Shown here: positions 8,713-16,921 of the stretch, piece by piece
Numbering within the stretch: the stretch's first letter is position 1
Layout: each line of letters begins with the position of its first letter
Origin: Actinoplanes lutulentus
Lineage (GTDB): Bacteria; Actinomycetota; Actinomycetes; Mycobacteriales; Micromonosporaceae
Reading direction: 5' to 3'
DNA: 64,000 nucleotides
NCBI RefSeq assembly: GCF_003259845.1
Contig: NZ_QLMJ01000002.1
Coordinates: 62,001 to 126,000, forward strand
Program-made: the position numbers and the translations under genes
The notes under the pieces: generated by a model
Databases searched by the model: none
Seen by the model: only the letters and a program-made list of their open reading frames with translations
What the model was told of the DNA's origin: nothing

Positions 8713-9098
8713 GACGACTGATAGTGATAATCCTGATGGTCCTCATCGCCGGCTGCGGGAACGATCAACAGCGTTACGACGCCACCACCGACACGCTCAC
8801 CGACATCCTCGCCGCGCGCCCCGAGGTCGTGGACGCGAAGATCACGTACCAGAACAGCCTGGACGCGGCCGCCACCGCCGCCGCGAACGTCGAGGTCACC
8901 GAGGGTTCCGACCCGAAGCCGATCGCCGACGAGGTGGTCCGGCTGCTCTGGACCAGCACCCTCACCCCGCTCAACGGCGTCAGCGTCAGCGTCTGGGACG
9001 TCACCGACAACAAACGCAGCGACGTGCGCCAGCTCCAGTTCGAGGACCCGGCCACCAGGCAGCGGCTGGAGAGCGAGCACGGCAAACGCCCGGTCTAG
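8709..9098 (+). CDS. Small lipoprotein
   Basis: A 129-residue protein starting in an ATGA overlap with the hydrolase gene. The signal peptide MRRLIVIILMVLIAGC ends in a lipobox (LIAGC), so Cys16 should be lipidated. The mature part is acidic, alpha/beta, with no recognised family. It closes the four-gene operon 6098-9098 and presumably sits outside the membrane near the products of its neighbours. Confidence 0.7.
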   Translation: MRRLIVIILMVLIAGCGNDQQRYDATTDTLTDILAARPEVVDAKITYQNSLDAAATAAANVEVTEGSDPKPIADEVVRLLWTSTLTPLNGVSVSVWDVTDNKRSDVRQLQFEDPATRQRLESEHGKRPV

Positions 9099-9280
9099 AC
9101 CGCGGCCCCGACTGGAACGCGAACCCCACCAGGTGCGCGCCGGTGCCGCTCCGGTCCTCGCCGGGTTAAACCACATCCGCCCACGGACGTATTCGTCATC
9201 AGCAACTACTGACGGTTCTGCTCCGGTCACACAACGAGAAGCATGGCGGTGACAACGACGTAACACACTGGAGGCGCACC

Positions 9281-10519
9281 ATGTCAGGCAACAGAGCGGT
9301 TGTCTATCAGGGTCCCGGCCGGGTCGAGATCGCCGATCTCGACTACCCGACCTATGAGGTCAAGGACGGCCCCGGCGTCAACAAGATGAACGTCGGCCGC
9401 AGGACACCCCACGGCGCGATCCTCAAGACCGTAGCCAGCAACATCTGCGGCAGCGACCAGCACATGGTCCGCGGGCGCACCACCGCGCCGGAGGGCCTCG
9501 TCCTCGGCCACGAGATCACCGGCGAGGTGATCGACGTCGGCCCGGACGTCGAGTTCATCCGGGTCGGCGACATCGTCTCGGTGCCGTTCAACATCAGTTG
9601 CGGACGCTGCCGCAACTGCAAGGAACGCAAGACCGGCGTCTGTCTCAACGTCAACCCGGACCGGCCCGGTTCGGCGTACGGGTACGTCGACATGGGCGGC
9701 TGGGTCGGCGGACAGGCCGAGTACGTGATGGTTCCGTACGCCGACTGGAACCTGCTGCGATTCCCGGACCGGGACCAGGCCCTGGAGAAGGCCCTCGACC
9801 TGGCGATGCTCAGCGACATCTTCCCGACCGGATATCACGGCTGCGTCAGCGCCGGCGTGACCACCGGATCCACCGTCTACATCGCCGGCGCCGGACCGGT
9901 CGGCCTGGCCGCGGCCACGTCGGCGTTCCTGCTCGGCGCCGCCGTCGTGATCGTCGGCGACCTCAACGAGGAACGCCTCGCCCAGGCCCGCAGGTTCGGC
10001 TGCGAGACCATCAACGTGGCGAACGGCGACCCGGCCGAACAGGTCCAGCAGATCCTCGGCCGCTCCGCCCCGGCGATCGGCCAGCCGCTTGTCGACTCGG
10101 CCGTCGACGCGGTCGGATTCGAGGCGCGCGGCCACGGCCGTGACTCGGAGGTGGAGAAACCGGCCACCGTGCTCAACTCGCTGATGGACGTCACCCGCGC
10201 GGGCGGCGCGATCGGCATCCCCGGTCTCTACGTCACCGGCGACCCGGGCGGCGTCGACGAGGACGCCAAGGTCGGCTCGCTCTCGCTGCGTCTCGGCCTG
10301 GGCTGGGCGAAATCGCACTCCTTCGTCACCGGCCAGTGCCCGGTCATGAAGTACAACCACGGCCTGATGATGGCGATCCTGCACGACCGCGTGCAGATCG
10401 CGAAGAACGTCAACGCCAAGGCCATCTCGCTCGACGAGGCCCCGCAGGGCTACCAGGAGTTCGACCAGGGCGCGGCCCGCAAATACGTCCTCGACCCCCA
10501 CGGGCTCATTCGCCGTTGA
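9281..10519 (+). CDS. fdhA: Glutathione-independent formaldehyde dehydrogenase
   Basis: A 412-residue zinc-dependent MDR dehydrogenase of the Pseudomonas putida FdhA type, which oxidises formaldehyde to formate with tightly bound NAD. NICGSDQHM supplies the catalytic-zinc Cys, GHEITGEV the His-Glu pair, and CGRCRNCKERKTGVC the four structural-zinc Cys. GAGPVGLAAA is the Rossmann loop. The long insertion near residues 255-300 and the C-terminal GAARKYVLDPHG are typical of this subgroup. ATG 9281 has GGAGG upstream. It stands alone, ending at a shared hairpin. C1 metabolism also appears in the CO dehydrogenase genes at the other end of the window. Confidence 0.85.
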   Translation: MSGNRAVVYQGPGRVEIADLDYPTYEVKDGPGVNKMNVGRRTPHGAILKTVASNICGSDQHMVRGRTTAPEGLVLGHEITGEVIDVGPDVEFIRVGDIVSVPFNISCGRCRNCKERKTGVCLNVNPDRPGSAYGYVDMGGWVGGQAEYVMVPYADWNLLRFPDRDQALEKALDLAMLSDIFPTGYHGCVSAGVTTGSTVYIAGAGPVGLAAATSAFLLGAAVVIVGDLNEERLAQARRFGCETINVANGDPAEQVQQILGRSAPAIGQPLVDSAVDAVGFEARGHGRDSEVEKPATVLNSLMDVTRAGGAIGIPGLYVTGDPGGVDEDAKVGSLSLRLGLGWAKSHSFVTGQCPVMKYNHGLMMAILHDRVQIAKNVNAKAISLDEAPQGYQEFDQGAARKYVLDPHGLIRR

Positions 10520-10553
10520 TCGCTTGCGCTCCCTTCTTGGGTACGCGTGAAGC

Positions 10554-10594
10554 GGTGCCGGTCGTGCCGCCCAGCTGGCGACACGACCGGCACC
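10554..10594. terminator. Bidirectional hairpin between convergent genes
   Basis: A perfect 13-bp stem, 10554-10566 with 10582-10594, encloses a 15-nt loop. There is no T-tract on either side, as is common for actinobacterial terminators. It lies between the fdhA stop and the stop of the minus-strand dioxygenase-like gene. Confidence 0.75.
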
Positions 10595-10601
10595 ACCGGG
10601 G

Positions 10602-11393
10602 TCAGACCGTGATGGTCAGGTTCGCCACGTAACCGGCGGACACCGAACCGGTCACGCTGGCCATCTGGGTCGCGGCCAGGTCGTCGCCGAACACCATGTC
10701 GCGAGCCAGGGTGATCCGCGACAGGTTGGTGACGCTCTGCGAATAGCCGGTGGCCGACGTGTAGACCGTCTGCGACACGTTCTGCGGCAGCGCGATCTGC
10801 GACGTCTTACGGATCGGGCCGGAACCGCTGGTGGCGGCGGCCAGGGACGCGAACACCTCGAAGTGGATGTGCGGCCAGCGGCCCGCGTAGCAGCCAGGAT
10901 AGATGCTGGTGAACGTCGCGGTGCCGGATGCGTTCGTTACCTGGATGCCGCGCAGGTAGTTCTCGGTGGTCACGCCCGAGGAGTACAGCGAGTACCGCCC
11001 GGCCCGGTCACAGTGCCAGGCGTAGATGGCCGCGCCCGCGGTCGGTGTGCACGCCGAGTTCAGCACGGTGAGTGAGAACTGGAGCGGCACGCCCGGCGCC
11101 ACCGTCGTCGACGTGCCGAACGATGGCCGGATGTCACTGCGCACGATCCCGGACTGCACGCGGACGTTCGGCCCGTTCGAGCCGTCCGCCGGATATGGCC
11201 CGGCGGTCTCCGAGTCGACCTCCGCCGCACACGCCGCGACCGCCGCGTCCGAGGCGGCGCCACTGAGCAGCGGCGCACCCAGAATCGCCACGCCACCTAC
11301 GCCGGCGAGCATCCGCCGGCGCGACATGACGGGCAGGTCGTAAGCCAGGCCTTTGTCGTGCACCTCCCGCACGAAGGCCTCGTTGTCCTGCAT
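10602..11393 (-). CDS. Tat-exported intradiol ring-cleavage dioxygenase-like protein
   Basis: A 263-residue protein. ATG 11393 has GGAGAA upstream; an extension to 11468 has no site. A twin-arginine signal (SRRRMLAGVGGVAILG) precedes a domain of the protocatechuate/catechol intradiol dioxygenase fold. ETAGPYP opens the domain as in the family; YAWHCDRAGRYSLY supplies iron ligands, and GRWPHIHFEV supplies the His-x-His pair. This secreted subgroup is widespread in actinomycetes and may act on lignin- or humus-derived catechols. Downstream is the shared hairpin with fdhA. Confidence 0.8.
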   Translation of the reverse strand: MQDNEAFVREVHDKGLAYDLPVMSRRRMLAGVGGVAILGAPLLSGAASDAAVAACAAEVDSETAGPYPADGSNGPNVRVQSGIVRSDIRPSFGTSTTVAPGVPLQFSLTVLNSACTPTAGAAIYAWHCDRAGRYSLYSSGVTTENYLRGIQVTNASGTATFTSIYPGCYAGRWPHIHFEVFASLAAATSGSGPIRKTSQIALPQNVSQTVYTSATGYSQSVTNLSRITLARDMVFGDDLAATQMASVTGSVSAGYVANLTITV

Positions 11394-11650
11394 GATTTCT
11401 CCCTTCTGCCGTTGGGGAAACAGAAGCGAAACATCGAAGTCTATGAATGACCTGTGGTTGATCTCCACCCCGCCATACCGCTTGAGTCATCCCGCCGCCA
11501 CCGCCACCCCCGCCATCGCCGCCGCCATCGCCGCCACCACCACCCCGCCGGCGCCCACCCCCTCCGGCCGGGGCCCACCCCTGCCCGCCGTCGGCCGGCA
11601 GCGCACCTTGCCCTGTCCGTGTCGCGCTGCCGTGCGGCCCCGCCCGCCGC

Positions 11651-11773
11651 GGTGTCCAAGATTCGCCGAGCTGTTGCTCGGGTGGCTGGCCAGCGCCACC
11701 GTCTCGCCGAACCGTCACCGAGGGTGCGCGCCCGGCGAGGGGCGCCGCCGGCGACGGCGCGATCTTGGAGACC
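11651..11773. repeat. Long-spaced dyad with GATCTTG core (copy 2)
   Basis: Left arm 11651-11668 (GGTGTCCAAGATTCGCCG) and right arm 11755-11773 (CGGCGCGATCTTGGAGACC) are inverted relatives with a few mismatches. They are about 86 bases apart. Confidence 0.45.
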
Positions 11774-12106
11774 TGCGGCTGCTCTGACCCCCGCGGGTTT
11801 CCACAAAGCCAGAACGCTCCACGATTGTGGTGACAGCGCGTCACCAGGGTGCTAGCAGGCGACCGGAAATCGACACGCTACGGCGGCGGCTACCCGGAAA
11901 CTCGTGAGTTTGCGGTCGATCGGACGGTCGATCGGACGGCTAAACCGCACAAGATCGAAACGACGCTCGCAACGAGAGCCACCGCGCGGCCGAATCCGCG
12001 ATGAGTCCGCAGATGGCGAAATTCGAGGGGTCGAAATGGCGGCGCGGCTCGCCAGGTTCGGGGGAGGAGGCGGGAGGAAGCGGCGAGGGCGTTCCGGCGG
12101 GTGCTC

Positions 12107-12170
12107 GCGTTGGCGATCTTGAGCGATCGTCCACCTCGGAACGTAGAAAATCACTCAAGATCGCCAACGC
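12107..12170. repeat. Strong 21-bp dyad with GATCTTGAGCGAT core (copy 3)
   Basis: Arms 12107-12127 and 12150-12170 match at 20 of 21 positions (a single G-U-type mismatch) around a 22-base loop that begins CGTCCAC. The core GATCTTGAGCGAT recurs at 32.1 kb with the same GTCCAC loop start. It ends 17 bases from the stop of the minus-strand Old Yellow Enzyme gene and could also act as its terminator. Confidence 0.8.
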
Positions 12171-12187
12171 ATGCCGGGGCGGCGGGG

Positions 12188-13210
12188 TTAGAAGTAGGTG
12201 TCCTCGTGGGACTTCTCGTAGGGGTGGATCTCGCCGGGGTTGCCGGTGAGGGTGTGGTGGACCCAGGACGGGTTGCCGAGCAGGATGCGGCCCAGGGCTA
12301 CCAGGTCGAACTCGCCCTGATCGAGACCGGTCAGCAGGCGGTCCTGGTGGGTGATGTCGCGGTCCAGGGCCACGGAGCCGACGGTGATGGCCGGCAGCCC
12401 GGTGATGCGGCGGGCCCAGCCGGCCAGGTTCAGCGGTGAGCCGTCGAAGACCGGTTCCCAGAAGCGGCGCTGGGAGGCGTGCAGCACGTCGGCGCCTGCT
12501 GCTGCCAGCGGCTCCAGCAGGGCTGCCAGCTCGGTCGGGGACTGCGCGATCCGTGCGGCGTAGTCACGCTCTTTGAACTGCGAGAACCGTACGATCAGCG
12601 GGGTTGTCGGCGGGAGCTGTGCGCGGACCGCGGCGACCACCGCGGCCGGGAAGGCCGCGCGGCGGGCCGGTGTGCCGCCGAACGCGTCGGTGCGCTGGTT
12701 GGTGGCCGGCCAGAGGAATTCGTCGAGCAGGTACCCGTGGGCGGCGTGGATCTCGACGGCGTCGAAGCCGGCGCGGACCGCCACCCGGGCGGACTCGGCG
12801 AACGCTTCGACGATGGTGTCGATATCGGACACGGCCATGGTTGCCGGGGTCCAGGACCAGCCCTCGCGCTCGCTGCCGAGGTGCCACAGCTGGGCGGCGA
12901 TCCGGCCGCCGGCCGAGTGGACCGCGTCGGTGACCTGCCGCCAGCCCTGCTCGGCGGCTCCCGCGGTCATCCGGGGAACCGTGGTCTCGTGGCTCGCGCT
13001 CGGATGTCCGACCAGGGTCCCCTCGGTGACGATCAGGCCCACGCCGTTCTCGGCGCGGCGGCGGTAGTAGGCCGCTACCTCAGGAGTCGGCACGCCGCCG
13101 GGCGAGCGGAACCGGGTCATCGGCGCCATCACGAACCGGTTCGGCACGGTCAGCCCAGCCAGGGTGATCGGCGCGGTGAGCAGATCCAGCGAGAGGCTTG
13201 TCGTCGTCAT
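12188..13210 (-). CDS. Old Yellow Enzyme family alkene reductase
   Basis: A 340-residue FMN-dependent TIM-barrel ene-reductase. NRFVMAPMTR is the N-terminal FMN-binding strand; QLWHLG and EIHAAHGYLLDEFLWPATNQR, with the conserved HAAHGYL segment, mark the OPR/OYE subfamily; VALGRILLGNP is the phosphate-binding end. It probably reduces alpha/beta-unsaturated carbonyls or electrophiles with NAD(P)H. It is divergent from a MerR regulator, and the shared promoter has the stretched spacer that MerR proteins activate. No Shine-Dalgarno precedes the ATG at 13210, so the message may be leaderless. Confidence 0.85.
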   Translation of the reverse strand: MTTTSLSLDLLTAPITLAGLTVPNRFVMAPMTRFRSPGGVPTPEVAAYYRRRAENGVGLIVTEGTLVGHPSASHETTVPRMTAGAAEQGWRQVTDAVHSAGGRIAAQLWHLGSEREGWSWTPATMAVSDIDTIVEAFAESARVAVRAGFDAVEIHAAHGYLLDEFLWPATNQRTDAFGGTPARRAAFPAAVVAAVRAQLPPTTPLIVRFSQFKERDYAARIAQSPTELAALLEPLAAAGADVLHASQRRFWEPVFDGSPLNLAGWARRITGLPAITVGSVALDRDITHQDRLLTGLDQGEFDLVALGRILLGNPSWVHHTLTGNPGEIHPYEKSHEDTYF

Positions 13211-13225
13211 GAGGAGACGCTAAAA

Positions 13226-13249
13226 CTTGACATGGATGTGAGGTTCAAG
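13226..13249. promoter_or_regulatory. MerR-type operator-promoter for the ene-reductase
   Basis: CTTGA (13226-13230) and TCAAG (13245-13249) form an inverted repeat. On the minus strand TTGAAC is followed about 19-20 bases later by a TTTAGC/TAGCGT-like -10 just upstream of the ATG at 13210. An over-long 19-20 bp spacer containing the operator is the hallmark of MerR-activated promoters. Confidence 0.55.
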
Positions 13250-13271
13250 AGGCTGTGACCGAGGAGACAAA

Positions 13272-13652
13272 ATGCGGATCGGTGACCTCGCCGCGGCGAC
13301 CGGTGCCAGTGCCCGATCGCTGCGTTACTACGAGGAGCAGGGCCTGCTCGCCAGCGTGCGCAGCCCCGGCGGTCAGCGTGGTTATCCGCACGCCGCGGTC
13401 GAGCGGGTCGGGCTGATCCGGTCGCTGCTCGCGGCCGGGCTGACCAGCGCTACCATCCGCGACGTGCTGCCGTGCGTGGCGGACGAGTCGATCCGCACCC
13501 CGTGGCTCGCCGACCGGCTGGGCGACGAGCTCACCCGGGTGGAGGGGCAGATCGCCGACCTGCACCGCACCCGGGACGTCCTGGCCGAGCTGGTGGAAAA
13601 CTACAAGATCAACGGTACGGCGGAAACCGTCCTGTCAACGAATCAGGCGTGA
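13272..13652 (+). CDS. MerR-family transcriptional regulator
   Basis: A 126-residue regulator with the N-terminal winged helix MRIGDLAAATGASARSLRYY, EEQGLL and GGQRGYP, then a dimerisation coiled coil (GDELTRVEGQIADLHRTRDVL). GAGGAG precedes the ATG. The effector domain is short, with a single Cys (DVLPCVAD), so metal or electrophile sensing through that Cys is possible. It is divergent from the ene-reductase and probably controls it. Its 3' end overlaps the convergent FemAB-like gene by 44 bases. Confidence 0.85.
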   Translation: MRIGDLAAATGASARSLRYYEEQGLLASVRSPGGQRGYPHAAVERVGLIRSLLAAGLTSATIRDVLPCVADESIRTPWLADRLGDELTRVEGQIADLHRTRDVLAELVENYKINGTAETVLSTNQA

Positions 13653-14622
13653 CCGGGCCGGCCAGTTTCTCGTACGCGATCGGGTCGGTGATCACTCGCC
13701 AGGTGTGGAAGTCCTGGCGCAGCGAGCCGAACGCGGCCTTGTAGCGGAACAGCGAGTCGTCCGAGCCGCCCAGCCCGCCACCGATGTGGAAGACCTGGTT
13801 GCCGCGCTCCCGGCCCCAGAGCCGCACCTCGTGGTAGAGCAGTTTGTCCGCCCACCAGATCTGACCGTCCCGGGTGGACTGCAGATGGGTGTGCATGATG
13901 CCCCCGTGTGAGAAGAACAGGTTGCCGCCGAGTACCTCGTCACCGCAGAGCGCCACCGCCAGGTGCAGGTTGTCGCCGAGCGCGTCCCGCAGCCGATGGA
14001 AGTGTGCGCGGTCGAAGAAGTAGAAGTCGGTCGCGCCGACCCGCTTCATCGTCGCGTGATAGGTCGAGATCCACTGGTCCAGCAGTGACCAGTCGTCGAA
14101 CTCGATCCGGACCCCGGCCCGTTTCGACTTGTTGATCTGGTTGCGGTGGGTGCGGTGCGTCTCGCTCCAGAGCTGGTCCTCGGAGAGCGTCAGGTCGATG
14201 GCGACCGTCTCGCCGTGCCGGACCACCGTGCCGACCCGCTCCAGGGACACGGTCGGCGCCGGCAGCAGCGGGTGCAGCCGGACGAACGCGGTGATCGCGT
14301 CGTGGCAGCGCAGCAACTCGGCCATGGCCCGGGCGGCGCGCGCCCAGAACGCGGTGTTCGCCGGGGCGACGTCGCTGACCGGGCCCGGGTATCCGTACGG
14401 GGAGACGGCGTCACGCAGGCCGGTGCCCGGGATGGTTCGCAGCACCAGCGGGACCAGCATGACGTGGTCGGCTTCGTCGTATCGGAACGCGGCGGGTGTG
14501 CCCCCGGCCAGTTGCGCGTCCAGGGCGACGTAGTCGGGGAGGTGGTACACGTCGTGGCGGGCCTGGGCGAGCGCATCCGCCCACGCCGTGTCGCCGGGTT
14601 CCAGTAGGGCGCCTTCGGCCAT
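13609..14622 (-). CDS. FemAB/GNAT-like transferase (last gene of polysaccharide operon)
   Basis: A 337-residue protein of the FemAB-like double-GNAT fold (Acetyltransf_6 type). HRNQINKSKRAGVRIEFDD and the ...QSTRDGQIWWADKLLYHEV and FHIGGGLGGSDDSLFRYKAAF segments are typical; the closing GGG-SDDSLFRYK region forms part of the acyl-donor site. Relatives transfer aminoacyl groups from tRNA, or acyl groups, to amino groups. The product at 15881-16903 is a clear paralog over its whole length. It is preceded by AAGGG and lies 27 bases after the monooxygenase gene. Confidence 0.7.
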   Translation of the reverse strand: MAEGALLEPGDTAWADALAQARHDVYHLPDYVALDAQLAGGTPAAFRYDEADHVMLVPLVLRTIPGTGLRDAVSPYGYPGPVSDVAPANTAFWARAARAMAELLRCHDAITAFVRLHPLLPAPTVSLERVGTVVRHGETVAIDLTLSEDQLWSETHRTHRNQINKSKRAGVRIEFDDWSLLDQWISTYHATMKRVGATDFYFFDRAHFHRLRDALGDNLHLAVALCGDEVLGGNLFFSHGGIMHTHLQSTRDGQIWWADKLLYHEVRLWGRERGNQVFHIGGGLGGSDDSLFRYKAAFGSLRQDFHTWRVITDPIAYEKLAGPVTPDSLTGRFPPYR

Positions 14623-14649
14623 CGGTCATCCCTTCGCGGTGGTCACCTG

Positions 14650-15870
14650 TCAGGCGGTGTTGGTGAGCATCGGGCGGCCGGGTGTCACCGGCCGTTTGCG
14701 GGCACGGCTCCACCGGCGGGCGCTCAACGTCCAGCGCAGCACGGTGCGCAGCACCCGGGTCTGCGTCGACATGTGCAGCAGGTATCGCCAGGTCGCGTAC
14801 TCCCCGCGCCGGTTGGACAGCGCGTAGGAGAACCGTTTCGCGGGCAGGTCCGCGTACTCCTCGAAGCGCTCGAACCAGGCGCTGCTCGCCCGCGCGGCCT
14901 TCTGCAGCGGCGCGAGCGCCGCCTTGCGCCGGTGTTCGTACCGTTCGAGGGCCACCGGAAGAGCATCCCGGGAAGCGACCGCGTCCGCCAGGGCCATCGC
15001 GTCCTGCATCGCCAGTTTCGTGCCGGAGCCGATCGCGAAGTGGGTGGTGTGCGCCGAGTCGCCCATCAGCACTACGTTGCCGTGATCCCAGCGCTGCGCG
15101 GTGACCCGGCGGAAGTTCAGCCAGCCGGTCCCGCCGACCTCGGCGCGGTGGTCGATGAGCGGTTGCCCGCCCAGGTGCTTCGCGAAGATCTCCTGCAGCT
15201 TGGCGGTGCCGGCCCGGGCGTCGAGGGAGTCGAAACCCAGCGCCGCCCACGTCGACGGCTGGCACTCCACGATGAACGTGCTGGTCGAGGAGTTGAACGG
15301 GTACGCGTGGAACCAGATCCACCCGGCCGGCGTCTTCTCGAAACCGAACGTGAACGTGTCGAAGACATGCGGCGTGCCGAGCCAGATGTACTTGTTCGAC
15401 GCGACCTCCACCTCGGCGCCGAAGTGCTCGGCGGCGGAGTCCCGGATCCGGCTGCGGGCGCCGTCGCAGGCCACCACCAGATCAGCCGGCGGCAGCGCGG
15501 CGATGTCGCTGAGCTCGTCCTGATAGCTGATCGTCACGCCGAGTTCGAGCGCACGCTCGGCGAGGATCTCCAGCAGGCGGTGCCGGCCCAGGCTGAAGCC
15601 GTACCCGGCGAGGTGGGTGACCGGTTTGCCGGTGGCCCGGACCTCGTACTCGTCCCATTTGCGGGCCGACTCCCAGATCCGTTCGGCGCTGACCTTGTCG
15701 TATCTGAACAGGTCGTCGAGCAGGTCGTCCCAGAACACCACGCCCCAGCCCCAGGTCACGCCGACCGGGTTGCGTTCCAGCACGGTGATCTCGTGGCTCG
15801 GGTCGGCGAGTTTCGCCAGCACCGAGAAGTACAGTCCGGCGGGTCCGCCACCGACGCAGGTGATCCGCAT
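14650..15870 (-). CDS. FAD-dependent aromatic monooxygenase, salicylyl-CoA 5-hydroxylase-like
   Basis: A 406-residue group A flavoprotein monooxygenase. CVGGGPAGLYF is the N-terminal dinucleotide loop; VACDGARSRIRD is the DG motif; NVVLMGDSAHTTHFAIGSG is the GD motif that binds FAD ribityl. The early sequence VTWGWGVVFWDDLLDDL is characteristic of salicylyl-CoA and 2-aminobenzoyl-CoA hydroxylases, which hydroxylate aryl-CoA thioesters. The C-terminal reductase half of those bifunctional enzymes is absent. AAGGAG precedes the ATG. It sits between two FemAB-like paralogs, 10 and 27 bases away, which is unusual company. Confidence 0.75.
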   Translation of the reverse strand: MRITCVGGGPAGLYFSVLAKLADPSHEITVLERNPVGVTWGWGVVFWDDLLDDLFRYDKVSAERIWESARKWDEYEVRATGKPVTHLAGYGFSLGRHRLLEILAERALELGVTISYQDELSDIAALPPADLVVACDGARSRIRDSAAEHFGAEVEVASNKYIWLGTPHVFDTFTFGFEKTPAGWIWFHAYPFNSSTSTFIVECQPSTWAALGFDSLDARAGTAKLQEIFAKHLGGQPLIDHRAEVGGTGWLNFRRVTAQRWDHGNVVLMGDSAHTTHFAIGSGTKLAMQDAMALADAVASRDALPVALERYEHRRKAALAPLQKAARASSAWFERFEEYADLPAKRFSYALSNRRGEYATWRYLLHMSTQTRVLRTVLRWTLSARRWSRARKRPVTPGRPMLTNTA

Positions 15871-15880
15871 GGCGAGCTCC

Positions 15881-16903
15881 TTATCGGTAGGCGGGGAAGG
15901 TCGCGGTCAGGTCGTCCGGGTCGGCGCCGGGGCGCAGCCCGCCCACCAGCGCGCGATACCTGACCGGGTCGGCGACCACCCGCCAGGTGTGGAAGGCGTG
16001 CCGGCTGGGCGAGAACCCCGCCTTGTACGAGAACAGCGAATCGTTCGCCCCGCCCTTACCGCCGCCCAGGTGGAACACCTCGTCGCCGCGGTCCTTGCAC
16101 CAGCGCCGCACCTCGTCGTACAGCATCTCGTCGGCGTAGCGTTTCGGCGCCCGGCGTGTCGACGAGACGTAACCGGTGGCGATGCCGTCGTATTCGAAGA
16201 AGGTGTTGCCGCCGACCACCTCGCCGTCCTCCAGCGCGACCGCCAGGTGCATCCGGTCGCCGACCGCGTCGTGCAGCGCCGCCAGATGCTCGCGGGTGAA
16301 GAAGTAGTAGTCGGTGGCGCCGACCCGGCGCATGTTGTCGTGGTACACCTCGACCCATTCGCCGAGCCGGTCCCAGTCGTCGAAGACCACCTCGGTGCCG
16401 GCCCGCTTGGCCCGGTTGATGTGGTTGCGATGGTCACTGCGGGTCTGCGACCACATCTCGTCGAGGCTCACCGTCAGATCCATCGACACTGTCTCGCCAT
16501 GGTGGACGACCGCGCCGGCCTGCCGCATCGCCGGCACCGGCGCACCCAGCAGCGGATGCATCCGGATGAAGGCGGAGACGATGCCGTCGGCGCGCATCGT
16601 CTCCACGAACGCCGAACATGCCTGCTCCCAGAACGCGGCGTCCCCCGGCGCCGCGTCACTGACCGGGCCCGGGTAACCGTAGGGCGAGATCGCGTCCCGC
16701 AGCTCCGACTCCGGGATCGACCGCACGATCAGCGGGATCAGCAGCCGATGCCCGTCCCGCTCGAACCAGAACGCGGCCGGCGAGCCGCCGTAGAGCCGCG
16801 CATCCAGCACGACGTACTCCGGCACGTGGTACATGTCGTGCCCGACGTGCTGGAGGGTCTCCTTCCACTCCCGTGCCGATGGTTCCAGCAGGCATGCCGT
16901 CAT
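15881..16903 (-). CDS. FemAB/GNAT-like transferase, paralog of 13609-14622
   Basis: A 340-residue protein sharing with its paralog SPYGYPGPVSD, HGETV-(A/S)-(I/M)-DLT, KRAG, RRVGATDYYFF and FHLGGGKGGANDSLFSYKAGF. The Gly-rich acyl-donor loop and following NDSLF-YK are intact, so it is probably active. AAGGAG precedes the ATG. The pair likely arose by duplication and then flanked the monooxygenase. Expected role: N-acylation or aminoacylation of an amino sugar or lipid-linked intermediate, inferred from the operon. Confidence 0.7.
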   Translation of the reverse strand: MTACLLEPSAREWKETLQHVGHDMYHVPEYVVLDARLYGGSPAAFWFERDGHRLLIPLIVRSIPESELRDAISPYGYPGPVSDAAPGDAAFWEQACSAFVETMRADGIVSAFIRMHPLLGAPVPAMRQAGAVVHHGETVSMDLTVSLDEMWSQTRSDHRNHINRAKRAGTEVVFDDWDRLGEWVEVYHDNMRRVGATDYYFFTREHLAALHDAVGDRMHLAVALEDGEVVGGNTFFEYDGIATGYVSSTRRAPKRYADEMLYDEVRRWCKDRGDEVFHLGGGKGGANDSLFSYKAGFSPSRHAFHTWRVVADPVRYRALVGGLRPGADPDDLTATFPAYR

Positions 16904-16921
16904 GGTGTCTCCTTCCGCGTC

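Larger units (their letters stand above)
11394..12187. other. 794-base region without a convincing gene
   Basis: From 11480 to 11580 the + strand is a C-rich low-complexity run (repeats of CCGCCA and CCGCCG). Candidate frames on both strands translate to Arg/Pro/Gly-biased sequence without ribosome sites. The region holds two GATCTTG dyads (11651-11773 and 12107-12170) and a short direct repeat of GTCGATCGGACG near 11920. The promoter of the dioxygenase gene should be near 11400-11450. Confidence 0.6.

Noticed and set aside
11441..11806. Candidate small proteins in the C-rich gap
   Set aside because: The translation is low complexity (Arg, Trp, Gly or Pro runs) in every frame, as expected from a repeat run.
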